A stretch of DNA of 64,000 bases, taken from contig NZ_CP036287.1 of NCBI RefSeq assembly GCF_007748095.1, positions 2,480,001 through 2,544,000 of the forward strand, read 5' to 3'. This document shows positions 1-8,437 of the stretch, piece after piece. The notes under the pieces are model-generated. The model made no database searches, was not told the origin of the DNA, and saw only the letters and a program-made list of their open reading frames with translations. This stretch comes from Engelhardtia mirabilis. Its GTDB lineage: Bacteria > Planctomycetota > UBA1135 > GCA-002686595. Both the position numbers and the translations under genes were made by a program. How positions within the stretch are numbered: position 1 is the first letter of the stretch; every line of letters begins with the position of its first letter.

Positions 1-1
1 C

Positions 2-805
2 GTCGCGGTGCTGGAGCAGCTCCACCACCTGTTCCTGCCCCAGGAAGGCGAGACCGATTGGCCGCTCAGCAGCGTCTGGGCCGTGAACATCGAGGTCCTC
101 GAGCAGTTCCTCTACGAGCACTATCGCCATCAACCCTCCTTCGATCCGACCGCCTACCTCGAGCGCCTCTTCGACCGCAGGGTGAACGTCCCGCCGCTCT
201 TCCAGACCAAGGACTCCCAGGCGCCGAGCGAGCCAGAGCGGCTCTGGCGCGACTCCCTGGAGAAGTTCGCCGAGGACCTCTCGGCGCTCGCCGAGCGATC
301 GCCCGAACGGAGCGAGGCCATTGCCGCCGCGTCCGAACAGTGCCGGGGATCGCTGGCCCGCGACCTCGCGGACGGCCTGAGCTACGCCTGCGTCGGGAAC
401 CTGCGGCTCTACGAGTCGATCCGCGAGGGCTGCGTCGACTACTGGCGTACCCAGCTCAAGGCCGGCGAGGAGGATTGGGACGCCGGGCGCTCGAAGCGAC
501 TGGTCGAGGACGCTCGGCGCATCACCCTGATCCTGGCCTACCCGGGTTTCCGGGAGAGCGTGGCGCTCTTCGACGGCATGTGGCCGTTCTTCGTGAACCG
601 CCTCAACGACCGGATGTCGAGCACGGTCACCGAGGCCATCGTCCACCCCTCCTACCGGCACCTCGACGACCCGAACCTGGCGACCCTGCTGCAGGACCTT
701 GGCGCGCTGCGCCACGAGGACAAGGCCGAGCGTTACGTGATTCAGTGGGAGGGGGTCAACCGGCTCTCGCGGGGGCTGGGCGACATGCTCCGGCAGGGGT
801 TCTAG
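2..805 (+). CDS. C-terminal part of a probable KAP-family P-loop NTPase (5' end outside window)
   Basis: The frame is open through the left edge, so the true start lies outside the window; a GTG at 8 is the first possible internal start. What remains is about 265 residues. Near its beginning, a leucine-rich helix ending in LFLPQEG is followed by a hydrophobic strand VWAVNIEVLEQF and then YLERLFDRRVNVPPLF. That order resembles the part after Walker B of KAP NTPases, where a strand ending in a D/N-x-E-V-L motif leads to a conserved Y-L-E-K-(I/L)-F element. The Walker motifs themselves would be upstream and are not visible. The rest is soluble and mostly helical, with no membrane segment. KAP proteins are often membrane-associated ATPases of poorly known role. 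The family call is a weak pattern match. Confidence 0.45.
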   Translation, partial: VAVLEQLHHLFLPQEGETDWPLSSVWAVNIEVLEQFLYEHYRHQPSFDPTAYLERLFDRRVNVPPLFQTKDSQAPSEPERLWRDSLEKFAEDLSALAERSPERSEAIAAASEQCRGSLARDLADGLSYACVGNLRLYESIREGCVDYWRTQLKAGEEDWDAGRSKRLVEDARRITLILAYPGFRESVALFDGMWPFFVNRLNDRMSSTVTEAIVHPSYRHLDDPNLATLLQDLGALRHEDKAERYVIQWEGVNRLSRGLGDMLRQGF

Positions 806-964
806 GCGCGGCCCCGACGCGGGCTCGCTGTCCCACGGCCGGCGGGGCCGAGCTCGAATCGCGGCAGTGTGGGAGCGACAGAGCGGCCCCGCTCGTGTAG
901 AACGCGGCCCTGGGCCGGTCGCGGTTGCCGCGGGCGCGCGCTCCAGCAGGCGTCGTCCCCGTCG

Positions 965-1360
965 ATGAATCTCCTCCTGATAGTCATTCCGATCGCGGGC
1001 CTGATCGTGATCGCCGCGCTGCTCGCCTTTCGCTGGGCGGTCAAGGACGGGCAGCTCGACGATCTGGAGACGCCGGCCCTGCGGATGCTGCACGACGACG
1101 AGCCTGGCCCGCGGCGGCGACCAGTCCCGGACCCCCCGCCCGGCGTGGCCCAGGAGGCCGATGACCCGGGCGCCGATGGCGGCGGCGATCCAGCCTCCGC
1201 GATGGTCGTCGCCGCGGTCCTGGCCGCAGGCGTCGAGGGAGATGCCGATTTGGACGGCGAGGCGAACGAAGGGGCGCCTGTCGGCGACGGGCCTGTCGAC
1301 GACTCGTCGCGCGACTCTGGCGACTCTGGCGATGGTTCAGGCGGAGGAGACGACGAATGA
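965..1360 (+). CDS. ccoS: CcoS-like cbb3-type cytochrome oxidase maturation protein with long acidic tail
   Basis: ATG at 965 gives 131 residues. The first ~50 show the CcoS hallmark: one N-terminal membrane helix, then FRWAVKDGQLDDLETPALRM and a DD pair. CcoS is a small inner-membrane protein needed to insert cofactors into cbb3 oxidase. Normal family members are about 50-70 residues and end soon after this motif. Here about 80 extra residues follow, poor in hydrophobics and rich in Asp, Gly, Ser and Pro, ending in a Gly/Asp run. A longer frame opens upstream at 869 but adds a low-complexity stretch without a ribosome site, so 965 is preferred. The stop overlaps the next gene by ATGA. No other cbb3 or ccoGHI genes are in the window. 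Confidence 0.75.
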   Translation: MNLLLIVIPIAGLIVIAALLAFRWAVKDGQLDDLETPALRMLHDDEPGPRRRPVPDPPPGVAQEADDPGADGGGDPASAMVVAAVLAAGVEGDADLDGEANEGAPVGDGPVDDSSRDSGDSGDGSGGGDDE

Positions 1361-1779
1361 CCATCGTGCTCGCATCGATCGCCGTCGGCATGGTGGTCGC
1401 CATGCTCGGGGTCTACGCCGTCGCGCGGACCGAGATCAAGGACGGCCGCCCCCTGGGCTTCTCCTGGCGGCTCGGGTTGGCGTCGGTTCAGGCCTACATC
1501 TCCACCTGGGCGGTGGTGCAGATCGCCGCCGGCCAGGTCTTCGCCGGCGCGCCCTTCGACGAGCGCACCAACCAGCTCGTGACCTTCCTGCGCCGGCTGA
1601 CCATGGCCGGGCTCGTGGGCTGGGCACCCTTCGCCATCGCGACGCTGACGATCGCGCTGCTGGCTGCCCGCCGCGGCGATCGGGACGCCATGTTCGCGCC
1701 CCTCGTCGCCGCCGCGATCTACGCCGTGGCGCTGATGGCCCTGTTCACGTCAGGCTGGCTCACGGGGCCGATTGGCTGA
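1357..1779 (+). CDS. four-helix membrane protein of unknown function, coupled to ccoS
   Basis: This 140-residue protein has an N-terminal membrane helix (about residues 2-22) and three more hydrophobic spans near 38-60, 82-105 and 112-132, separated by short charged loops. I do not recognise a family. Its start codon overlaps the ccoS stop (ATGA), so the two are almost certainly cotranslated and may share a role at the respiratory membrane. That functional link is inference. Its 3' end overlaps the tail of the opposite-strand LtaS-like gene by 20 bases, an unusually tight convergent arrangement. Confidence 0.7.
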   Translation: MTIVLASIAVGMVVAMLGVYAVARTEIKDGRPLGFSWRLGLASVQAYISTWAVVQIAAGQVFAGAPFDERTNQLVTFLRRLTMAGLVGWAPFAIATLTIALLAARRGDRDAMFAPLVAAAIYAVALMALFTSGWLTGPIG

Positions 1780-3766
1780 GCCTGCGCGCGTCCACCGCCA
1801 GAAGCTCGTCCGGCAGTCGGTAACTGCGCTCGCGGTAGAGGATCGACGGCAGGAGCGCGTAGGCCAGGGCCCGGCGCGCGAACTCGGGTTCGAGCTCGAC
1901 AGGATTCAGGGCCTTGCCGTCCCAGAGGTACTGCGACGCGGGTAGCTGTGGCTGGTGGACGACGACCCGCTGCCCCTCCATGTAGGCCTGGTTCGAGCCG
2001 TACTGCATGATCGCTCGTCCCTCGGCGTCGTCGGGCAAAGCCGTCAGGTCGGTCCCGACCATCGGGTGGACGGAGTTGACCCCGATCAGGGACAGGAGCG
2101 TGGGCGCGAGGTCGATCTGGCTGACAACGCGCGAGTCCCTGCGCGGAGCGACATCGGTTCCGACGATCACCGCCGGGATGTGGAAGTGCTCGATCGGAAC
2201 CAGGGAAGCGCCATAGACCCGCGAATCGTGGTCGGCGACGACCACGAACACGGTGTTGTCCCAGTAGGGCGCCTGACGTGCCGCGCCGAAGAAGGTGGAT
2301 AGGGCGTAGTCTGCGTAGCGCACTGCGTTGTCGACGGTGGCCGGATCGTCGCCCTCGGTCTCGATGCGGCCTTCGGGGTACTCCCAGGGCGAGTGGTTGG
2401 AGACGCTGAAGACGACCGAGAAGAACGGCTGATCGCCGGCCGCGAGGAACGTCTCGTGGGCCTTGGCGAAGATGTCCTCGTCGCTGACGCCCCAGGAGCC
2501 CTCGAAGACCGGGTGCTCGAATTGACCGTTGTCGATGATCTCGGAGAAGCCGTTCCCGGTGAAGAACCGCTTCATGTTGTCGAAGTGGCTCTCGCCCCCG
2601 TAGATGAACTGGGTCCGGTAGCCCTTGCGGCGCAGCAGCTCGCCGAGGGTGAAGAAACCCTGTTGCGACAGGCCGAGCTTGACCACCGAGCGCGCGGGCG
2701 TGGGCAGGAACCCGGCGACCACGGCCTCGATACCGCGCACCGAGCGGGTTCCGGTGGCGTACATCTGCTCGAACCACCAACCCTCGTCGCGCAGGGTGTC
2801 GAGGAACGGCGTCGAGGGCTTACCGCCCAGGGTGCCGACGTATTGGGCGCCGAGGCTCTCTTCGAGGATCACCACCAGATTCAGGGGGCGCTCTCGCGCT
2901 ACCGTGGCGATCTGCTGGTGCAGGGTGGGGATCGAACCTGGCACGAAGGCCTCGCTCGGGACTGTGACCATGGAGGCGCGAACCTCGTCGAACACGGCGG
3001 CCTCGCTCTCGAGCGAGCCGTAGACCGTTGCGGCGTCCTCCTCGTCCTTCATCTGCGCGACCGCGTAGGCCACCGAGTAGACCGAGCTGAGGGGCAAGTC
3101 GTTGAGCAGATGGTCGCCGCTGAAGGCCACCGAACTGGGGTTGGCCGCGCGGTGTTGGAGGCTCGACCGCGCGCCCAGGAAAAGGAGCGGCGCGAGGGCG
3201 ACGAAGAGCAGGGCGCGCTTCCAGGCGGCGGTTGCGACCGTGGGTCGGACGTACCTGCCGTAGAGTCGCCAGACGAGCAGGGTTGCGGCGGTCGTGACGA
3301 GCGTCGAGACCAGGATCTCGAGCTTGTAGCCGCCGACGAGCATCGAGCCGACTTCCTTGGGGTGGACCAGGTACTCGACGAAGAGGCGGTTCGGTCGCGA
3401 ATCGTACTCCTGGATGAAGGGCGGGGTCAGGACCTCCATGAACACGAACAGGGCCGTCAGCGCCGTCAGGTAGACGCGCACGGCGGCTGAGACCATGGGA
3501 CCCGTTCCCGTGCGACCACCCGCGACCAGGGACAAGAGGAAGGCGGGGGCCACGGCGTAGCACAGGACGATCAGGTCCATCCGCACGCCCGAGACCAGGA
3601 TCCTGCCGATACTGGCCGGATCGGGGACGCGCGCGCCGATCCAAGCCAGAAGTCCGAGCCGCGTCAGGGTCAAGAGCACCAGCAGCCCCACGACGAAGCG
3701 TGCATGGGCGCTGAGCAAGGCGACGGGGCGTTCGAGAGTTGGAGCGACGGTCTTGGTCGAGGTCAT
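1760..3766 (-). CDS. LtaS-like membrane sulfatase-fold phosphoglycerol transferase
   Basis: ATG at 3766 gives 668 residues, normal for the LtaS/MdoB family. Five membrane helices (about 20-45, 57-83, 93-117, 145-168, 184-200) precede a periplasmic sulfatase-fold domain from about 295. The active-site pattern is visible: ILEES with metal-ligand Glu303, the nucleophile region ATGTRSVRG with Thr340, and VADHD with Asp512/His513. A late Ser-Asn-His segment (SVSNHSP) is also present. Such enzymes transfer phosphoglycerol from phosphatidylglycerol to surface polymers or periplasmic glucans; the acceptor cannot be told here. The frame stays open far upstream to 5005, but that part is antisense shadow with no coding character, so the start before the first helix is chosen. 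Confidence 0.85.
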   Translation of the reverse strand: MTSTKTVAPTLERPVALLSAHARFVVGLLVLLTLTRLGLLAWIGARVPDPASIGRILVSGVRMDLIVLCYAVAPAFLLSLVAGGRTGTGPMVSAAVRVYLTALTALFVFMEVLTPPFIQEYDSRPNRLFVEYLVHPKEVGSMLVGGYKLEILVSTLVTTAATLLVWRLYGRYVRPTVATAAWKRALLFVALAPLLFLGARSSLQHRAANPSSVAFSGDHLLNDLPLSSVYSVAYAVAQMKDEEDAATVYGSLESEAAVFDEVRASMVTVPSEAFVPGSIPTLHQQIATVARERPLNLVVILEESLGAQYVGTLGGKPSTPFLDTLRDEGWWFEQMYATGTRSVRGIEAVVAGFLPTPARSVVKLGLSQQGFFTLGELLRRKGYRTQFIYGGESHFDNMKRFFTGNGFSEIIDNGQFEHPVFEGSWGVSDEDIFAKAHETFLAAGDQPFFSVVFSVSNHSPWEYPEGRIETEGDDPATVDNAVRYADYALSTFFGAARQAPYWDNTVFVVVADHDSRVYGASLVPIEHFHIPAVIVGTDVAPRRDSRVVSQIDLAPTLLSLIGVNSVHPMVGTDLTALPDDAEGRAIMQYGSNQAYMEGQRVVVHQPQLPASQYLWDGKALNPVELEPEFARRALAYALLPSILYRERSYRLPDELLAVDARRLSQSAP

Positions 3767-3990
3767 CGGAGCTCTCAGGACGATTCGAGAATGGCGATCC
3801 TGAGGGCCACACTGGCCTTGCCGACATGACGGGATCCTTAACCGCGCCGGATTGCACCGGGGAAATCCCTCGATCGACGCGTTGCCGGTCCGATGCGACG
3901 GTCGGGCGGGCCGAGCTGCAATCCGAGCGTCCCGGTTCTGTTCCTCGACCGACGGCTGCCCGCGAACCGAACTCACCACCCCGTCTCCGA

Positions 3991-4860
3991 TCAGCTCGGC
4001 CGCCCCGGCAGGGGAACCGAGAAGACCGGTAGGTGCAGGACCCGGGCGGGGCCGTCCGCGGCCTCGACGGCTGCCAAGCCCCAGGCGCCGGCCGGTGCGA
4101 AGCGCGGGTCGGCGACCACGCGCGCCAGCCAACCGCCTGTGGCTTCGGTCTCCGAGTCCTCGAGCAGCAGCTCGTTGAACAGGGCCATCGAGGCGATGTA
4201 GGCCCAGAAGACTCCCCACGGCGCGAGGGGCAGCGCGAAGGGCACGGTCCAGTTCATCCAGGCGCCGTACCACCAGGCCGCCAGGTAGCCGCGCGGTTGC
4301 CGAGCGATGAACGGCAGGCTGCGCCGCAGGTCGAAGGCCGAGCGGAAGCGACCGGTCGAGCTCACCCGCAGGAAGCCCGCCGGTATCAGGAAGATGGCGG
4401 CGCTGAAGGCCGCAAGGAGCGCGGTGGCTTCCAACGGCGAGATGCGAGCCTCGCCCGCGATCGGGGAGGCGAGGAGCAGGCAGGCGGTGGGGAAGGCGAA
4501 GTTCGAGAAGAAGGGCAGGGCGACGAAGAAGGCGGCGACGCCCACCGCACCGAGGCCCGGTTGCCAGCCGCGCGAGAACGCCAGGGCGTAGAGCATCAGG
4601 TGCACTGGCGCCGTGTAGCCCAGGATCACGCCCATGGCGCGCAGGCCATTGGCCAGGTGCTCGCGATGGCGCCCGGTCCAGTCTGGCAGGCCCGTCGGCC
4701 GGTCCTCGAAGAAGTGCGGCGCGAGGGCCTTGCGGAAGCTGAGCAGCAGCGGCCAGCCGACGAAGGGCACGAACAGCAGCCAGCCGCCACGGCGCAGCTT
4801 GCGACGCCAGTCGGGATCGGCGAGCAGGTACAGGCTCGACGGGCGCGGACCGACGCTCAC
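3991..4860 (-). CDS. DUF4013-family integral membrane protein
   Basis: The GTG start at 4860 gives 289 residues. Near the N-terminus the pattern LLADPDWRRKLRRGG, then a hydrophobic span FVPFVGWPLLLSF, then LPDWTGRHREHLANGL, is the DUF4013 signature (DPDW...G...PDW). Five to six membrane helices follow, including stretches around residues 75-100, 105-150 and 210-240. Function is unknown for this family. The start overlaps the stop of a small upstream ORF in a GTGA arrangement, which supports this start over longer alternatives. About 224 bases separate its end from the LtaS-like gene on the same strand. I see no clear gene in that gap. Confidence 0.75.
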   Translation of the reverse strand: MSVGPRPSSLYLLADPDWRRKLRRGGWLLFVPFVGWPLLLSFRKALAPHFFEDRPTGLPDWTGRHREHLANGLRAMGVILGYTAPVHLMLYALAFSRGWQPGLGAVGVAAFFVALPFFSNFAFPTACLLLASPIAGEARISPLEATALLAAFSAAIFLIPAGFLRVSSTGRFRSAFDLRRSLPFIARQPRGYLAAWWYGAWMNWTVPFALPLAPWGVFWAYIASMALFNELLLEDSETEATGGWLARVVADPRFAPAGAWGLAAVEAADGPARVLHLPVFSVPLPGRPS

Positions 4861-5087
4861 CAGTGTCGCCGCTCCAGCACGAACCAGATGTCGGCGATCG
4901 AGGTCGCCCGGTCGAAGGCCAGGATCCCGAGCAGGGCTGTGAACCACGCACCCCGCCGGCCGAAGCTCGGGAGCGCCAAGAAGAGCAGCGCGTAGGTCGG
5001 CCCACGCCGGAAGTGAATCACCAGCTCCGCCGGCGACTCGACCCACTCCCGCAGCCCGTGGAAGGCGGCGGTGTCCGTGGCGCCCAG
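4857..5087 (-). CDS. small membrane ORF without a clear start codon; possibly frameshifted
   Basis: The third minus-strand frame between the DoxX gene and the DUF4013 gene reads as convincing protein: HGLREWVESPAELVIHF, then two hydrophobic stretches (TYALLFLALPSF and AWFTALLGILAF), ending ERRHW. Its TGA overlaps the DUF4013 GTG start (GTGA), as expected for translational coupling. No ATG lies in frame before the upstream stop at 5127-5129. Choices are a CTG at 5087 (76 residues) or an internal GTG at 5021 (54 residues, with a GGAG 3 bases upstream). A one-base shift near 5080-5090 would join it to a neighbouring frame beginning with GTG at 5126, so an indel or sequencing error is possible. 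The coordinates given use the CTG and are provisional. Confidence 0.4.
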   Translation of the reverse strand: MGATDTAAFHGLREWVESPAELVIHFRRGPTYALLFLALPSFGRRGAWFTALLGILAFDRATSIADIWFVLERRHW

Positions 5088-5150
5088 GACGCCACGGCGA
5101 GCAGCGATCGGCTGGGGACTGTCACTTCATCCGAACCGGGCTCTCGGTCC

Positions 5151-5639
5151 TCACCAACCCCGCTTGCGCTTCGGGGCCCAGGTCAGCCACTGAGCCAGGC
5201 TCGCGTCGAGCACCAGGTCGAGCCCCAGGAAACGACCGGCGCCGGACATGAAGCAGCCGAAACAGCAGGCCGCCAGGAGCAGGTGCAGCAGCGCGGACTC
5301 CGCCGCGCCGAAGAGCCAGGCGTTCAGCATCAAGAGGGTCCCGATCGCGCCCAGGGGCCGCGTGAGGGCGCCGAAGACCAGGCCCAGGCCCACGGCCAGG
5401 ACCAGCCACTTCCACAGGAAGGCGATGGCGTCGGGGTTCTCGAGCAGGACCGACTCACCCCACCAGCGGGCGAGGCCGGGCAGGTCCGGGAGGGCGGCTT
5501 CGACGCTGTCGCGGATGTAGGCGCCGCCGGTGGTCTCGCCAGGCAGGCCGAGCAAGCCGGCGCGGGTCAGGAGGGCGCCGGCGGCGACGCGGATCAGGAC
5601 CAGGCCGGCGGTGGGGCGGGGCTGGGAGGAGGAGGCCAT
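5151..5639 (-). CDS. DoxX-family membrane protein
   Basis: ATG at 5639 gives 162 residues with four hydrophobic helices. The first, GLVLIRVAAGALLTRAGLLGL, is typical of DoxX (a Leu/Ile-Arg-x2-x-G pattern in helix 1). Later come a WWGESVLLENP loop, a W-K-W segment leading into a Gly-rich helix, and a helix ending with a Cys/Phe-rich stretch before GRFLGLD near the C-terminus. DoxX proteins are small inner-membrane proteins, some linked to quinone/thiosulfate oxidation, but most are uncharacterised. It lies divergently from the MoxR-block gene at 5760, with about 120 bases between the two starts for promoters. Confidence 0.75.
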   Translation of the reverse strand: MASSSQPRPTAGLVLIRVAAGALLTRAGLLGLPGETTGGAYIRDSVEAALPDLPGLARWWGESVLLENPDAIAFLWKWLVLAVGLGLVFGALTRPLGAIGTLLMLNAWLFGAAESALLHLLLAACCFGCFMSGAGRFLGLDLVLDASLAQWLTWAPKRKRGW

Positions 5640-5759
5640 TGGGACGGATGCTAACGTGGCCCTCCGGCGGCAAGCCATGTGGACGGCCTTTGCGGTCCAT
5701 TCGGCATGGTGATCCCCGCGATGCGTATCGCCCTCGGGCGGCGTTCCGGCCGCCACTGA

Positions 5760-6935
5760 ATGCCCATGCACGATCAGAACAACGAGTCCGTGGCCCTCGC
5801 GGCCCAGGCCCTGCGCCGCCGAGCCCGCCTGGCCGCGGCCTGCGGCGAGGCTGCTCGCCTGGGCTCCTTGGCGCTGGTCTTGGCCGGGGCGGCGGCGCTG
5901 CTCGGCCGCGCGTTTCTCGGTTGGTCGATGGGTGAGGCCGCCTGGACCTTGGCGCTTCTCGTCGTCGTGCCGCCCGTCGCTTGGATCCGGGCGGCGCGGC
6001 GCACGCCGAGCCTGGAGTCGGCGGCGACCTGGCTCGACATCCACACCGGGGGCAGCGGCGCGGTCGTCGCGGCCCTCGAGCGCCCGCTCGACGGAGTCTG
6101 GGCCAGCAGCGCGGATTCGCGCCTGGCCGCCGGCCGCTCCGCCGGCGACCTGAAGCTGCCGCGCCTGCGGACGGCGCCGCTGCTGCGGCCTTCCGCGCCG
6201 GCTGCCGTCTTCTCGATCGCTTGCCTCTTGATCCCGCTCGGCTCGGGGCTGGTGGAGCCGCCGGACGCCAAGGCGGCCATCGAGCGGCGCGCCGAGGACC
6301 TGCGCGAGCAGCTGGAGGTCCTGGACGAGACCATCTCCCTCGACGACGACCGCGTCCAGGAGTTCGAGGACCGATTGCGCGCGGCCCTGGAGCAGGCAGC
6401 CGACGGCAACACCGAGTCCTCCTACGAAGCCATGGATCGGCTCGAGCTCGATGCGGAAGCCCTGGCCCAGCGCGCCGCCGAGGCCGCCGAAGAGGCCCTG
6501 CGCGCCATGAGCGACGCGGCCTCCGACATGGCCAGCGATCCCGCGGGCGCGCGCGAGCAGCTCGACGCCATGGCCGACGCGATGCAGGCCGCGGGCCTCG
6601 ACCCCGGCGAGCTGTCGCCGGAGCTGTCGGCGGCGCTCGACGAGTTGGCGTCGCAGCTCGAGGCCCTGCCGCGCGGAGCGACCGGCGAGGAGGGCCTCGC
6701 GGCCCTCGAGCAGCTCGCGCAGGAGTTGGCCAAGATGGCCGAGCTCTCCGAAGAGCTGCGCGAGGCCCTCGCCAAGAAGCTGGGCGAGCTGGCCGAGGCC
6801 GGCCTGCTCGAAGGCGCCGCGCTGCCGAAGATGGAGATCGATCCGGCCATGCTCCAGGCCTTGATCGAAGCCCTGAAGAACATGGACCTGGACAAGTCCC
6901 TCTGCCCTCCCTCGCTCAAGCCCGGTGGGACCTGA
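5760..6935 (+). CDS. membrane-anchored coiled-coil protein, N-terminal part before an in-frame TGA
   Basis: The 391 residues contain two adjacent membrane helices (about 33-78), a third near 149-168, then a long Glu/Ala-rich coiled coil from about 175 to 370. This arrangement resembles large coiled-coil proteins that sit first in planctomycete MoxR/vWA loci, but I assign no function. The frame ends at TGA 6933-6935. The next 13 codons (IGGSLGGAGGAAI) and the following ORF are in the same frame without a further stop, so the two look like halves of one ~531-residue protein. Either the stop is real and the second half is reinitiated, or it is a recent mutation or base-call error. ATG at 5760 is followed by a second ATG two codons later. 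Confidence 0.65.
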   Translation: MPMHDQNNESVALAAQALRRRARLAAACGEAARLGSLALVLAGAAALLGRAFLGWSMGEAAWTLALLVVVPPVAWIRAARRTPSLESAATWLDIHTGGSGAVVAALERPLDGVWASSADSRLAAGRSAGDLKLPRLRTAPLLRPSAPAAVFSIACLLIPLGSGLVEPPDAKAAIERRAEDLREQLEVLDETISLDDDRVQEFEDRLRAALEQAADGNTESSYEAMDRLELDAEALAQRAAEAAEEALRAMSDAASDMASDPAGAREQLDAMADAMQAAGLDPGELSPELSAALDELASQLEALPRGATGEEGLAALEQLAQELAKMAELSEELREALAKKLGELAEAGLLEGAALPKMEIDPAMLQALIEALKNMDLDKSLCPPSLKPGGT

Positions 6936-6974
6936 ATCGGCGGCAGTCTGGGCGGCGCCGGCGGCGCTGCCATC

Positions 6975-7351
6975 ATGGGTCTGCAGGGACTCGCCCAGAA
7001 CGAGGGGCCGGGGTCGGAGTTCGCCCGCGCCCTGGCCGAGAAGCTGAAGGCCGCCGGCGGCGGTGGGGTCTCACGCGGGCCCGGGGAGGCCTCCCTGGAC
7101 TTCACCGGCGAGACCGCGCGTTTCTCCGAACAGTTCGAGGCCACGGCCCTGCCCAGTGGTCAGTACCCGGACCTCGAACACTCCCAGACCATCGGCATCA
7201 GCACCGGCGATCCCCAGGTGGACGTGGTGCGCCAGGGCGCGGCCCTGACCGAGTTCGGCACCGAGGGGGGGCAGTCCTCCTGGCGCCGTCGCCTGGCCCC
7301 GCGCCACCGCGACGCCGTACGCCGCTTCTTCCAGACCGACGAGAACCAGCG

Positions 7352-7355
<4 letters not shown>
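6975..7355 (+). CDS. C-terminal part of the coiled-coil protein (same frame, after the in-frame TGA)
   Basis: If translated independently from ATG 6975, this makes 126 residues: a short helix, a Gly-rich linker, an acidic middle and a C-terminus RLAPRHRDAVRRFF. A C-terminal element of the type (V/L)-P-x-R-(Y/H)-R-(D/E)-x-V-R-R-(Y/F)-F is, to my knowledge, a common ending of proteins in MoxR/BatA loci. That supports the idea that it is the normal tail of the preceding protein rather than a separate gene. No convincing ribosome site precedes 6975. Its TGA overlaps the TTG start of MoxR (TTGA), so translation must reach this point for coupling to work. Taken with the preceding entry, a split gene is more likely than two genes. 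Confidence 0.5.
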
Positions 7356-8380
<1,025 letters not shown>

Positions 8381-8437
8381 GATTCGTCGCTGCGCTTCTC
8401 ACCGCCGAGTCGCATACCCCACGCCCCGCACCCAGCC

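Noticed and set aside
3764..5005. Extension of the LtaS-like gene upstream of 3766
   Set aside because: The frame is open but runs through the DUF4013 gene in another frame. The membrane helices begin just after 3766.
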